This document shows positions 41,630-51,173 of a stretch of 64,000 nt of DNA, piece after piece. Made by a program: the position numbers and the translations under genes. Under the pieces are notes generated by a model. That model was not told where the DNA came from, made no database searches, and worked only from the letters and a program-made list of their open reading frames with translations. This DNA comes from Fodinibacter sp963707895. GTDB taxonomy: Bacteria; Actinomycetota; Actinomycetes; Actinomycetales; Dermatophilaceae. The stretch spans positions 248,001-312,000 of the forward strand of contig CAVPRS010000011.1 in assembly GCA_963707895.1 (NCBI GenBank), written 5' to 3'. How positions within the stretch are numbered: the first letter of the stretch is position 1; every line of letters starts with the position of its first letter.

Positions 41630-43060
41630 TCAGTGGCCGACCGTGGGGTAGGCGGCTGCGACGACCGCGTCGTACCGGGCCCGGATCTCGGCTCCCCGGG
41701 CGACGTCGTCGGGCTCGACGGTGACGTCGGTCTCGACGTCCCAGCGGGGCGGGTGCTCACCGCCGGCGAGAGCCCACGCGGCCTGCCTGGCCGCGCCGAC
41801 GGCGACGTACTCGCCGGGACGAGGCACCGCGACCGGCACGCCGAACAGGTCTGGCGCGATCTCCTGCACCGCCGTCGAGGCAGCCGCACCGCCGATGAGC
41901 AGCACCCGCTCGACCGGGGAGCCGGCGGCGCGCACGGCATCCACCGCGGCGGCGAGGTTGAGCAGCATGCCCTCGAGCACGGCGCGCGCGAGGTTCTCGG
42001 GCGTCGCGTTGGAGCGGGTCAGCCCGTGGAGCGAGCCGGTGGCCGTGGGCAGGTTCGGGGTGCGCTCGCCGTCGAGGTAGGGCACGAGGGTCAGGCCACC
42101 GGCACCGGCCACGCCGGCCAGCGCGAGGCGGTCGAGGCCGGCGTGGTCGGTGCCGAGCATGGCGGCGCCGGCGGTCGTGACCCTGGCGGCGTTGAGGGTG
42201 CAGACCAGCGGCAGGAACCCGCCCTCGGCGTCGGCGAACGACTGCACGCCGCCCGTCGGGTCGGCCGACGCGCGTGAGCTGCGGGCGAAGGCGGTGCCGC
42301 TCGTGCCGAGTGACACGACGACGTCCCCGGGCTGGAGCCCGAGGCCCAGGGCGGCACCCATGTTGTCCCCGGTGCCGGCCGCGATCGCCAGCCCCGATGC
42401 CGTGGTCCCCACCACCTCGGCAGGCGACGCGACGCGGGGCACGGCCAGGTCGCCGCCGGTGGCGAGCCGGAGCAGGTCGGGACGGTACTCACGGGTGCCG
42501 GCGGACCAGTAGCCCGTGCCCGACGCGTCGCCGCCGTCGGTGGTCCACTCGTCGGGGGTGGTCGCACCATCGGCGCGGATCCGTCCGGTCAGCCAGTCGT
42601 GGGGGAGTACGCAGGTGCGGGCCCGGGCCAGCAGCTCGGGCTCGTGGTCGGCCATCCAGCGCAGCTTGCTCACCGTGGTCGCGGCGACCGGCACCAGGCC
42701 CGTGGCGTCGGCCCAGGCCTGGGCGCCGAGCTCGGCCACCAGCTCGTCGGCCGCATGGGCCGAACGGGTGTCGTTCCACAGCAGGGCATCCCGCACGACC
42801 TCGCCGTGCTCGTCGAGCAGGACCATGCCGTGCTGTTGCCCACCGACGGCCAGCGCCGAGACGCCCTCGAGGATGTCGTTGCCGCTCGCCTCCTGCCAGG
42901 CCGCCCACCAGTGGCGGGGGTCGACCTCGGTGCCGTCGGGGTGGGAGCCGCGGCCGGTGCGCACGACCTCCCCCGTCTCGGCGTCGCAGACGACGACCTT
43001 GCAGGACTGGGTCGAGGTGTCGACCCCGGCGACGAGCGGGCGATCAGGCATGAGGGCCAC
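41630..43060 (-). CDS. xylB: Xylulokinase
   Basis: 476-residue FGGY sugar kinase that phosphorylates D-xylulose to xylulose-5-phosphate. It starts PLVAGVDTSTQSCKVVVCDAETGEVV, the FGGY N-terminal phosphate loop. WNDTRSAHAADEL, VSKLRWMADHEPELLARARTCVLPHDWL and SLGTSGTAFA follow, with the C-terminal LIGGAAASTAVQEIAPDLFGVPV. The length and WNDTR are xylulokinase-like. The start is GTG 43060 or ATG 43051. It lies four bases after the stop of the polyol dehydrogenase, so the two are an operon. In the locus it receives xylulose from xylose isomerase (plus strand) and from polyol oxidation. Confidence 0.93.
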   Translation of the reverse strand: MALMPDRPLVAGVDTSTQSCKVVVCDAETGEVVRTGRGSHPDGTEVDPRHWWAAWQEASGNDILEGVSALAVGGQQHGMVLLDEHGEVVRDALLWNDTRSAHAADELVAELGAQAWADATGLVPVAATTVSKLRWMADHEPELLARARTCVLPHDWLTGRIRADGATTPDEWTTDGGDASGTGYWSAGTREYRPDLLRLATGGDLAVPRVASPAEVVGTTASGLAIAAGTGDNMGAALGLGLQPGDVVVSLGTSGTAFARSSRASADPTGGVQSFADAEGGFLPLVCTLNAARVTTAGAAMLGTDHAGLDRLALAGVAGAGGLTLVPYLDGERTPNLPTATGSLHGLTRSNATPENLARAVLEGMLLNLAAAVDAVRAAGSPVERVLLIGGAAASTAVQEIAPDLFGVPVAVPRPGEYVAVGAARQAAWALAGGEHPPRWDVETDVTVEPDDVARGAEIRARYDAVVAAAYPTVGH

Positions 43061-43064
43061 TCTC

Positions 43065-44535
43065 TCAGCCGGACAGGAGGTCGTCGAGCGTGGCGTGCAC
43101 GCCGCGCGCCGCGAGCGCGGCGCGCTGGGCGAGGTACTCCGCGAGGAACGTCTCGTCCTTGCCGAGGTCGCCGAACAGCACCTCGATCTCGACGAAGGCC
43201 TCGGGGCGCGGGTCGCCCGCCGCAGTGGTCATCTCGGCCGCGTACACGTCCTCGGGTACCTCGGGCGGCACGATCTCGCCGCGCCCGATCAGGGCCCAGT
43301 ACTCAGCCCAGGCAGCGACCATCGCGGCGCCGAGCCGGATCGGACGGCCCGCCTCGAGGTTGGACCGGATCGCGGGCAGGGTGAAGGTCGCCATCCGGTT
43401 CGAGCCGTCGGTCGCGAGACGCACGAGGGTGTCGCGGATGCCGGGGTTGCTGAACCGCTCGATGAGCGTGGCCAGGTAGGCGTCGAGGTCGATGCCGGGC
43501 AGCTCGCCGAGCGTCGGTACCGCCTCGTCGGCCGTGTAGCGCTCGAGGTAGGTCCGGATGCGGTCGTCGCGCAGCGCCTCGTCGACGAGCACGTAGCGCA
43601 GGGGCGCGCCGAAGTACGCGATGGCCTGGTGGCTCGCGTTGAGCAGCCGCAGCTTCATCAGCTCGTAGGGGCGCACGTCGTCGACGAACTGGACGTCGAC
43701 GGACTCCAGTGCCGGTCTGCCGGCGGGAAACTCGTCCTCGACGACCCACTGGGTGAACGGCTCGGCCGGCACCGGCCAGCCGTCGTCGATGCCGAACTCC
43801 CGGCTCAGGGCGGCGCGGTCGGCGTCGGTCGTCGAGGGAGTGATCCGGTCGACCATGCAGTTGGGGAAGGAGACGGTGGCGTCGATCCAGTCGGCGAGCT
43901 CGGGGTCGACCAGGCGGGCGAAGCCGACGAAGGCCTGGCGCGCGTAGTCGCCGTTGCCCTGGAGGTTGTCGCAGGAGAGGACCGTGAACGGGGCGACCCC
44001 GGCATCGCGCCGTCGGCGCAGGCCCTCGACGACGTAGGCGAAGGCGGTGCGCGGATGGTCGGGGTGCGCCAGGTCGTGCACGACCGACGGGTGTCTCGGC
44101 GTCGAAGGCACCGGTCGCGGGGTTCTTGAGGTAGCCACCCTCGGTGACGGTGAGGCTCACGATGCGCACGGCCGGGTCGTCGAGTCGCTCCTGCACGGTG
44201 CTCGCGTCGTCGGGACCGTAGAGGTACTCGAGCACCGAGCCGACCACCCGCGGCTCGAGCGAGCCGTCGGGGTGGCGCAGCACCAGGGTGAACAGGCAGT
44301 CCTGGGCGTTCATGACGTCGCGCATGGTGGCGTCCTGCTCGAGCACCCCGACGCCGCAGATCCCCCAGTCGAGCCCCTCGCCGCTCTCCATCAGCCGGTC
44401 CACGTACCTCGCCATGTGCGAGCGGTGGAAGTTGCCGAAACCGAAGTGGACGATCCCGACCGATGCCGCATCCCGGTCGTACGTCGGCACGGAGACCGAC
44501 AGGGAGGACAGCGTGACGGATGAGAGTGCGGTCAT
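43065..44535 (-). pseudogene. Mannitol dehydrogenase family (D-arabinitol/mannitol) protein, frameshifted in this sequence
   Basis: Long-chain polyol dehydrogenase of about 489 residues. The N-terminal part opens VGIVHFGFGNFHRSHMARYVDRLM (NAD loop) and reads to TVTEGGYLKNPATGAFDAE. The rest, in the next frame, begins HPSVVHDLAHPDHPRTAFAYVVEGL and contains VLSCDNLQGNGDYARQAFVGFAR and SFPNCMVDRITP, the catalytic Lys/Asn/His region. One extra base (T on the plus strand at 44094) restores the frame on removal. Being upstream of xylB points to D-arabinitol 4-dehydrogenase, as in the dalD-dalK pair, or mannitol/fructuronate oxidation; the family cannot settle the substrate. The break looks like an error. 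Confidence 0.88.
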
Positions 44536-44569
44536 CGGAGCAGGTCCTTTCGAGCGGGAGGCTCGAGCC

Positions 44570-45619
44570 TCAGCGTCGAGCGAGCTCGACCGCCTGCCGA
44601 GAGGCCCACAGCCGGTCGGCCGCGTCGATGCTGGCCCGCGAGCCGAGGTCGACACCCGCGCGCTGCGCCGCAGCCCGCGCCCGCGGTGTCGTGAGGTCGG
44701 GAGCCAGCACCACCTCGGGGCGGATCAGCCGGTCGGCCGCCGCGTACCTGCGCTGCTGGCTCGCCAGCCGGTCGGCCGAGCCCCGGGCCTTGGTGGTCAG
44801 GGCGGCGGTGACGGTCACGGTCGCGCCGGCGACGTACGGGCTGACCGTCGGCGTGTAGCCGCTGGCGTGCCCCGACTTGTTGGGGTGGTAGGACTCGACG
44901 ACCGGGTTGGACAGGCCGTTGAGCCACTCGGTGCTGTCGCACACGGCGTGTCCGACGAATCGCGAGGTCGGGTTGGCGAACGCGAAGCCGGCCGCCGAGG
45001 CGCGGGCCGCGGTGGTGGAGTTGATCAGGTCGGCGGTGGCGTTGAGCCGGCTCTCCTCGGTGGGCGAGAACCAGGTGAGCAGGTTGCAGTCCTCACCGTT
45101 GAAGATGCGGGGGTAGCCGACGACGGTGACCTTCGCCTGCGGGGCGCGCGCCCGGATGCTGGCGTACAGGGTGTTCAGCGCCGCGGGCAGGGTGTTGCGG
45201 ATGTAGGACTGGGCCCGGTCGACGGCGGCGGTGCAGTTGCTCAGCCACGCCGGCTGTGCGCAGGTGGTGAGCACGTCGGCGAAACCGGCGTCGTTGCCGC
45301 CCACCGAGATCGTGACGTAGGCGGTGCTCGCGGTGAGCGCCGAGAGCTGGGTGGAGGAGACGTCAGGGATCTTGGCGCCTGAACAGGCCCGGAAGTTCAA
45401 GGCGTAGCCCTTGGCCGAGGCGATCAGCGAGGGGTAGGCGTAGACCGAGCGCAGGCAGCTGGTGCCGTCCGCGAGGTAGCTGCGGGTGCCCGTCCCCGAC
45501 GAGTAGCTGTCCCCGAGGGCGACGTACGAGGGTGCTGCCGCGTCGGCCGGAGCCGCCGAGATCACGAGTGCCGTCACCGCGGTGAACGCCGCGGTGACCA
45601 GGGCACGACGTCGGGCCAT
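44570..45619 (-). CDS. Secreted SGNH/GDSL hydrolase
   Basis: 349-residue predicted secreted esterase/lipase. A signal peptide (residues 1-28, MARRRALVTAAFTAVTALVISAAPADA) precedes the SGNH blocks: YVALGDSYSSGTGT (Ser), FRACSGAKI (Gly), VTISVGGNDAGFADV (Asn), and ESYHPNKSGHASGYTP with the catalytic Asp/His replaced by the variant HPNKSGH. Six cysteines suggest three disulfides, as in the Streptomyces scabies esterase group. The C-terminal 60 residues are an Arg/Ala-rich extension. The ribosome site AGGAGG is perfect. It lies between the polyol dehydrogenase and the apiosidase-like gene and may deacylate plant polysaccharide (acetyl or feruloyl) outside the cell; this is inferred from the locus. 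Confidence 0.9.
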   Translation of the reverse strand: MARRRALVTAAFTAVTALVISAAPADAAAPSYVALGDSYSSGTGTRSYLADGTSCLRSVYAYPSLIASAKGYALNFRACSGAKIPDVSSTQLSALTASTAYVTISVGGNDAGFADVLTTCAQPAWLSNCTAAVDRAQSYIRNTLPAALNTLYASIRARAPQAKVTVVGYPRIFNGEDCNLLTWFSPTEESRLNATADLINSTTAARASAAGFAFANPTSRFVGHAVCDSTEWLNGLSNPVVESYHPNKSGHASGYTPTVSPYVAGATVTVTAALTTKARGSADRLASQQRRYAAADRLIRPEVVLAPDLTTPRARAAAQRAGVDLGSRASIDAADRLWASRQAVELARR

Positions 45620-45642
45620 GGGTCCTCCTGTGCAAAGGGCAG

Positions 45643-45660
45643 GTGTGGTCCGGATCACAC
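45643..45660. promoter_or_regulatory. Near-perfect palindrome upstream of the SGNH esterase
   Basis: GTGTGGTCCGGATCACAC, an 18-bp inverted repeat with one mismatched pair, 24-41 bases upstream of the esterase ATG. It may bind a LacI/GntR-like repressor. It differs from the ROK operator sequence. Confidence 0.45.
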
Positions 45661-45696
45661 TAGGACCGCCAGGCACCCGCCGCGCGGCGAGCCGCG

Positions 45697-47271
45697 TCAG
45701 CCCCGCAGGCTCGCGTCCCAGGTGACCGGTTCGTGGGTGAAGACGTAGACGCGCGGGTCGCCGAGCGGGTTGTGGAGGGTCTCGGGCAGCGGGTCCAGCA
45801 CCGTCTGCTCGATGACCTCGCCACTGCGCGGGTCCAGGACGGAGAGGTGGCGGGGTAGGTCGGGGTCCATCAGCTTCACGGCCCGGGCGCCGTCGCGGTA
45901 GAGCAGCACGAGCCCGCCGGGCACGCTGAGCCCCCGGCTGCCGAGCGAGCTCGTCCAGTCGGGTTCCATGCCACCGAACGGGAGGTGGCGGAGGATCCGG
46001 CCGACCAGACCGACGTACGTCGACCCCTCGTAGTCCACCGCCTCGCGCCATCCTGCGTCCGGGCCGAGGAAGCCGTCGGTGTGGCCCGGCTCGCTGGCGT
46101 GAAGACGCCACTGCCACAGGCTGGCCGCGCCGTAACCGACTCCCATCGTGCCCCCGGCGCACAGGTTGCTCCATGCCTCGTGACCCTGCCACCACCCGGC
46201 GGCCCGACCCTGTTCGCAGGTGTTCTCGTAGGTCGGCTCGAGGTTGAGCACCCCCTTGGCCGGGGTGTTGCGCCGCATGTCGGCGACCCGTTCCGGCAGG
46301 TGCTCGGCCTCGTGCCCGGTCTGGCAGCTCTGGAAGTCCAGCCAGTCGGCGTCCTGGTGCGCGTGGTTGGTCGCGTGCGGCCGGTAGTGGATGCCGGTCG
46401 GCTGGCCGTACGCGTCCCACGCGTGCACCTCCTCGCCACCGGCCGCGACCTGGGGCTCCTCGCCCGACCCGTCGGCGCCCACGAGGTAGACCGCCGGTCG
46501 GGCGCCGTACCGCGCCACGAGGTAGCGGCAGTACCGGGCGTAGTCCTCGTCAGGGACGACGGTCCCGGCCACGTCGAGGCCCTTCCAGCCGAACCCGTGG
46601 AAGACGGGCTGCAGGACCGGCACCAGGTCGTGGGCCACCAGGACGTCGACCAGGACGTCGAAGCGGTCGAAGTACTCGGGGTTGAGGTCCAGGAGCCGGC
46701 CGTCCGGCAGGTCCTCGAAGGCCACGTCGAAGCCTTCGTCCGCCGTGCGGTCACGCGGCCCGACCGCGCGCATGTCCGGCTGCACCGTCATCAGCAGGAC
46801 GGCGTTGAAGCCCTTGCTCCGGCGGTCGCGGGCGTACACCTCGACCTGCTCGGGCGTGGCTCGCCACGGAAGCGCCCACGCCGTGTCGGCCACCATCAGC
46901 GCCGGTGTGCCGTCGGCGTGCACCAGCTGACGACCCGAGGGCGACATCCTCCAGAAGCCGTGCTCGAACGCGCGCACACCCGTTTCTCCCGCACGGTCCC
47001 CGCACACGACCGTGCCCGCGCGACCGGCCAGCCCGGGGTCGTCGACGTTGGCCCCCGACACCCACTCCCACTCACCGGCGTGCGGTGCCGCGAACCGAAG
47101 GCGCCACCGGTCCCCACCGGTCCAGAAGGCCGGACGCCGCAGTACCTCTGCGCCACAGGCGAAGTCGGCCCACACCTCGACGGCGGCGTACGGCGAGGCA
47201 TGCGACACCTCCGCGGTCAGCTCGACCTCCACCTCGCGCCACGGCGCCACGGAGGAAAGGAGCTCGGTCAC
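45697..47271 (-). CDS. Apiosidase-like glycoside hydrolase (DUF4038/GH140-type)
   Basis: 524-residue cytoplasmic glycosidase. An N-terminal beta-rich domain (DUF5060-like; EVELTAEVSHASPYAAVEVWADF, EWEWVSGANV) is followed by a (beta/alpha)8 domain with LMVADTAWALPWRATPEQVEVYARDRRSKGFNAVLLM, YCRYLVARYGARPAVYLVGADGSGEEPQV and LNLEPTYENTCEQ. This is the DUF4038 family, which contains GH140 endo-apiosidase from rhamnogalacturonan II breakdown; the sugar cut here is not determined. The start is GTG 47271, and its GTGA overlaps the stop of a short Gfo/Idh remnant. The open frame continues far upstream to 48669 but is not protein-like there. There is no signal peptide. Confidence 0.8.
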   Translation of the reverse strand: MTELLSSVAPWREVEVELTAEVSHASPYAAVEVWADFACGAEVLRRPAFWTGGDRWRLRFAAPHAGEWEWVSGANVDDPGLAGRAGTVVCGDRAGETGVRAFEHGFWRMSPSGRQLVHADGTPALMVADTAWALPWRATPEQVEVYARDRRSKGFNAVLLMTVQPDMRAVGPRDRTADEGFDVAFEDLPDGRLLDLNPEYFDRFDVLVDVLVAHDLVPVLQPVFHGFGWKGLDVAGTVVPDEDYARYCRYLVARYGARPAVYLVGADGSGEEPQVAAGGEEVHAWDAYGQPTGIHYRPHATNHAHQDADWLDFQSCQTGHEAEHLPERVADMRRNTPAKGVLNLEPTYENTCEQGRAAGWWQGHEAWSNLCAGGTMGVGYGAASLWQWRLHASEPGHTDGFLGPDAGWREAVDYEGSTYVGLVGRILRHLPFGGMEPDWTSSLGSRGLSVPGGLVLLYRDGARAVKLMDPDLPRHLSVLDPRSGEVIEQTVLDPLPETLHNPLGDPRVYVFTHEPVTWDASLRG

Positions 47272-47405
47272 CGGGCTGCGCCACCGGTATCGGGCCCTCC
47301 AGGGGACGCCTGACGGTCGAGCTGCCCCTGCGCCTCGGAGAGCAGCTCGACGACGCCGTGGGCCGGCTCCGCCCAGGGACCTGTCCCTACGAGGCCGAAA
47401 CGCAT
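47268..47405 (-). pseudogene. Internally deleted Gfo/Idh/MocA oxidoreductase remnant (45 codons)
   Basis: Short ORF reading MRFGLVGTGPWAEPAHGVVE LLSEAQGQLDRQASPGG, then an end of PDTGGAAR. The first 15 residues match the NAD-loop start of Gfo/Idh/MocA dehydrogenases, and the last part resembles their C-terminal helix (VVELLSEAQGQLD). The middle roughly 300 residues are missing in frame. It keeps its start and a GTGA overlap with the apiosidase-like gene. Probably a once-functional sugar oxidoreductase that lost its core by deletion, or an assembly collapse. Similarity is judged by eye. Confidence 0.45.
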
Positions 47406-47438
47406 CCGTCCATCCGTTCTTGCGGTAGCGGTCCGCCG

Positions 47439-48656
47439 TCAGACGCTGACACCAGCGGGGTCGGCCAGGAGCCCGGTGAACGCCAGCTCGGCCGCGCCCA
47501 CGAGGGGCGCGTCGTGCCCGAACCGCGAGGCGACGACCTCGAGCTGGTCGATGGGCGAGATGAGCGGCAGCTCGCCCAGACGTGCGTGGATCTCGCTGCC
47601 GCGGGCGTGCCAGATCATCGCGAGCGAGTCCCCGAGGACGACCATCTCGGGGTTGAAGATGTTGATGACGGACCGCAGACCGAGCGCGACCCAGTGGGCG
47701 ATGTCGTCGAGCGCCTCCGAGGCCCGCTGCTCGCCGGCGGCCGCGGCCCCGATGACCTCCTCGACGGCCTCCGGCCCACCTCCGGGCAGCCGGCCCGCGA
47801 GGGTCAGCAGACGGTTCTCGCTGATCTTGGTCTCGAAGCAGCCGGTGTTCCCGCAGCGGCACTCGGGTCCGTCGGGCTCCAGCGACAGGTGCCCGATCTC
47901 CCCGGCGTAGCCGCTCGCCCCCGTCAGTGGCTGGCCGCCGACGATGAAGCCGCCCCCCACGCCGACGCTGCCGGCGAGGTAGGCGATGTTGTCGCGCCCG
48001 ACGGCCACCCCGCGGAGGTGTTCGGCCCTGGCACCGAGGTGGGCGTCGTTGTCGCACACCACGGTCATGCCGAGCCGGGAGGCCAGGGCGGCGGCGAACG
48101 GCGCGTTCGACCAGCCGAGGTTGGGGGCGAACCGGACGACGCCGTCGCGCAGCCCGACCGCGCCCGGCACGGCCACGCCGACACCCAGGCAGCGCCTCCC
48201 GGAGTCCTCCCGGAGCGCGTCCTCGATCATCTGGGCCAGGGACTCCACCACGCTGAGCATGTCGTGCTCGCCGCGATGGTGTGGGCGTTCGCGGCGGGAG
48301 AGCACCTCCCCGCCGAGCGCGACGCTGGCCACGGTGTTGCGGTCGACACCGAGGTTGACGCCGATGACCGTGACGTCGTCCCGTGGCTGGACGACGTAGC
48401 TGGGGCGTCCGTTGCCGTGGGTGCTGACCGTGCCGGCCTCCGTGACCAGGCCGAGGTCGACGAGCGACGAGGTCAGGTCGCCGATGGTGCTGCGGTTGAG
48501 CCCCAGGTCCCTGGTGAGCGTCGCGCGTGAGGTCGGACCCGTGAGGTGGACCCGGGTCAGCAGACGGCCCATGTTGTTGCGCTTGAGCTGCTCGGGGCGC
48601 AGGGTCCCGCGAGGAGGAACCTGACTCGGGGTCTTCCCGAGCACAGCTCTGGTCAT
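47439..48656 (-). CDS. ROK-family transcriptional repressor, XylR-like
   Basis: 405-residue ROK regulator. The HTH is in LTRVHLTGPTSRATLTRDLGLNRSTIGDLTSSLVDLGLV (about residues 32-70). The sugar-kinase-like domain follows: VIGVNLGVDRNTVASVAL, GVGVAVPGAVGLRDGVV, VCDNDAHLGARAEH and the zinc-binding ECRCGNTGCFE (C-x-C-x4-C with a preceding GHLSLEP). The location between the island's glycosidases and two matching operators points to xylose or xyloside induction, as for XylR. ATG 48656 has a GGGGAG ribosome site. Its own promoter (TACACT, 48711-48716) is overlapped by the operator, so it is autoregulated. Confidence 0.92.
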   Translation of the reverse strand: MTRAVLGKTPSQVPPRGTLRPEQLKRNNMGRLLTRVHLTGPTSRATLTRDLGLNRSTIGDLTSSLVDLGLVTEAGTVSTHGNGRPSYVVQPRDDVTVIGVNLGVDRNTVASVALGGEVLSRRERPHHRGEHDMLSVVESLAQMIEDALREDSGRRCLGVGVAVPGAVGLRDGVVRFAPNLGWSNAPFAAALASRLGMTVVCDNDAHLGARAEHLRGVAVGRDNIAYLAGSVGVGGGFIVGGQPLTGASGYAGEIGHLSLEPDGPECRCGNTGCFETKISENRLLTLAGRLPGGGPEAVEEVIGAAAAGEQRASEALDDIAHWVALGLRSVINIFNPEMVVLGDSLAMIWHARGSEIHARLGELPLISPIDQLEVVASRFGHDAPLVGAAELAFTGLLADPAGVSV

Positions 48657-48714
48657 GTCGTCTCCCCAACGAGGCGTCTCCGCGCGGTCCACACTGACCG
48701 CGGGCCCCCGAGTG

Positions 48715-48735
48715 TATGTTGCGGCGAACAACATA
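48715..48735. promoter_or_regulatory. ROK operator (perfect inverted repeat) in the ROK promoter
   Basis: TATGTTG (48715-48721), a 7-base spacer and CAACATA (48729-48735). It sits between a probable -10 (TACACT, 48711-48716 on the minus strand) and a weak -35 (TTCCAT, 48735-48740), so binding would block ROK transcription. A close imperfect copy is at 51140-51160. Confidence 0.8.
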
Positions 48736-48751
48736 TGGAAGTCGTGAACGG

Positions 48752-51098
48752 TCATTCTCTCGCGGATGCCGCCTGCTCCCGCCCGAGGTCGAGGACGAGC
48801 GTCGACTGACCGGCCTCCGCCTCGGCGGTCGGTCCGGTCCGTCCGCCGAACGGTCCGGCGGCCCAGGTCAGGCGCCAGCCCTCGGTGAGGTGCTCCGACC
48901 CGGTCACGACCTCGCCGGCGACCCGGCTTCCGTCGCGCGCAACGCGCAGGGACACCCGCTCGCGCCCGAGCTCGTCGTACAGGTGGGTGAGCGTCGAGCC
49001 GCCGTCGGCGAGGCCGAACACCTCGAAGGTGGGCGCGACGGCGTCGTCGTAGTCGGGTCGGTCCGCCCGACTGCCCACGGCGATCACGGCACCGGGGCGC
49101 ACGAGCAGGGGCAGGGAGTGGAAGTCGTGGCGCCGGCGCACCCATCCGGGACCGTCGACGACCTGTCCGTCCAGGAAGCCCACCCAGCGGCCGGCGGGGA
49201 CGTAGAACTCCACGTCGCCCTCGTCGTCGAACACCGGGGCGACCAGCAGGTCGGGCCCGAGCATGTACTGGCGGTCCAGCTGGCTGGTGGTCCGGTCGTC
49301 GGGGAACTCCAGGAGCATCGCTCGCATCACCGGGATCCCGGAGCGGTGTGCCTCGACGGCGCAGCCCCACAGGTACGGCATCAGCCGGTTCTTCAGCTCG
49401 GCGAACTCGCGAGTGACGTCGACCGCCTCCTCGTCGAAGGCCCAGGGCACCCGGTAGGACTCCGACCCGTGCAGCCTGGAGTGGGAGGACAGCAGTCCGA
49501 ACGCGGTCCACCGCTTGAAGAGGGCGGCTGCGGGCGTGCCCTCGAACCCGCCGATGTCGTGGCTCCAGAACCCGAATCCGGCCAGACCGAGGGAGAGCCC
49601 GCCGCGCAGCGACTCGGCCATCGACTGGTAGCTCGACTCGCAGTCACCGCCCCAGTGCACGGGGAACTGCTGGCCGCCGACGGTGGCCGACCTGGCGAAC
49701 AGGACCGCCTCGCCCTCCCCGCGTGCCCGAACCACCTCGTCGAAAACGGTCTGGTTGTACAGGAACGTGTAGTAGTTGTGCATCAGGGCCGGGTCCGAGC
49801 CGTCGTGCCAGACCACGTCGACGGGGACGCGCTCCCCGAAGTCGGTCTTGATGGCGTCGACCCCGGAGTCGAGGAGGGTCCGCACCTTGCCGGCGAACCA
49901 CTCGCGGGCCGCTGGGTTGGTGAAGTCGACCATGGCCATGCCCGCGACCCAGAGGTCCGACTGCCACACCGAGCCGTCCGGTCGGCGCAGCAGGTGACCG
50001 GCCTCGGCGGCCTCCAGGAAGAGCGGGGACCGCTGCCCGAGGTAGGGGTTGATCCACACGCTGCGGCGCAGCCCCTTCTCACCGAGCCGTTGCAGCATCC
50101 CCTCGGGGTCGGGGAACGCGTCACGGTCCCACTCGAAGTCACACCACTGGAGCGGCTTCATCCAGTAGCAGTCGAAGTGGACGACGCTCAGCGGGATCTC
50201 GCGCTCCTGCATGCCGTCGACGAAGTGCGTGACCGTCTCCTCGTCGTAGTCGGTGAGGAACGAGGTCGACAGCCACAGCCCGAACGACCACCGGGGTGGG
50301 AGGGCAGGGCGGCCGGTGAGGGCGGCGTACTTCTCCACGATCTCGCGCGGAGTGGGGCCGTGGATGACGAGGTACTCCAGCTCGTCGCCCGGTACCGAGA
50401 ACTGGATGGCCGAGACGACCTCCGAGCACACCTCGAACGAGACGCGACCGGGGCTGTTCACGAAGATGCCGAAGCCGGCGTCGGTGACGAAGAACGGCAC
50501 CGTCTTGTACGCCTGCTCGCTGGCCGTCCCGCCGTCCTGGTTCCAGGTGTCGACCGACTGGCCGTTCTTGACGAAGGCGCCGAAGCGCTCACCGAGGCCG
50601 TAGACGTTGGTCCCTACCGGCAACGTGAGGCGCTGCATCATGTGTGACGTTGCCGGTGTGGTCGGGTCGTCGACCACCTGCATCGAGGCCAGGGCGGTCG
50701 GACCTGCGCTCGCCAGCTCTCGCTCCCCCGACCTGAAGGCGAGCCCCCACGGCCCGGCGACCGTCGCCTCCGCGGTCAGGCCACCGGCGCGCAGGGACAC
50801 GAGGTCGCCCTGCGACTCCACGGTGACGGCGGAGGTCTCGGTGGTCAGCTCGAAGGCGGGGGTGGGTGGCACGGTGCGCGCGTCGCCGGGAGGCGCGAAC
50901 CGAGACGACATCGGTTGCGGGAGAGGCGACGTCGACCGTGATCGTGGCGGTGTTGAGGTGCGAGCCGCGGTGCTCCACGGGGCGGGTCAGGACGGCGATC
51001 GAGAAGTCGGACTCGGAGGTCTCGACCGCGAAGGCCTGCTTGGCGTAGGCGGCCGAAACCCCCTGCCGCAGCAGCCAGTACCCGTCGTTGAACTTCAT
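48752..51098 (-). pseudogene. GH31 alpha-xylosidase (YicI-like), frameshifted in this sequence
   Basis: GH31 enzyme of about 780 residues that removes alpha-xylosyl ends from xyloglucan oligosaccharides or isoprimeverose. The first 60 codons (MKFNDGYWLLRQGVSAAYAK through TVDVASPATDVV) are in one frame. The rest, from RFAPPGDARTVPP to GREQAASARE, is in the next frame, with a +1 insertion near 50905-50912. The main part has the GH31 core: RWSFGLWLSTSF, HFDCYWMKPLQWCDFEWD, the nucleophile Asp in AIKTDFGERVP, and HWGGDCESSYQSM with the acid Asp. The N-terminal start MKFxDGYWLL is typical of YicI-type xylosidases. The ribosome site AGGAGC precedes ATG 51098. It diverges from the importer under a shared ROK operator. 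Confidence 0.9.
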
Positions 51099-51139
51099 CG
51101 ATGCTCCTGGTCTCGGGTCGAGCGCGGCCGTTCGGACAC

Positions 51140-51160
51140 TATGTGGACGTGCACAACAAT
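51140..51160. promoter_or_regulatory. Second ROK operator in the divergent GH31/importer promoter
   Basis: TATGTGG-N7-CAACAAT is an imperfect copy of the repeat at 48715-48735. On the minus strand it overlaps the probable -10 of the GH31 gene (CATAGT, 51138-51143), with the same geometry as in the ROK promoter. On the plus strand it lies just upstream of the importer -35. A bound repressor could control both directions. Confidence 0.7.
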
Positions 51161-51173
51161 ATGGTCACAACCC

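Noticed and set aside
45697..48669. 990-codon continuous frame as one large glycosidase
   Set aside because: Only the part from about 47271 is protein-like (DUF5060/DUF4038); upstream it lies over the ROK gene in another frame.
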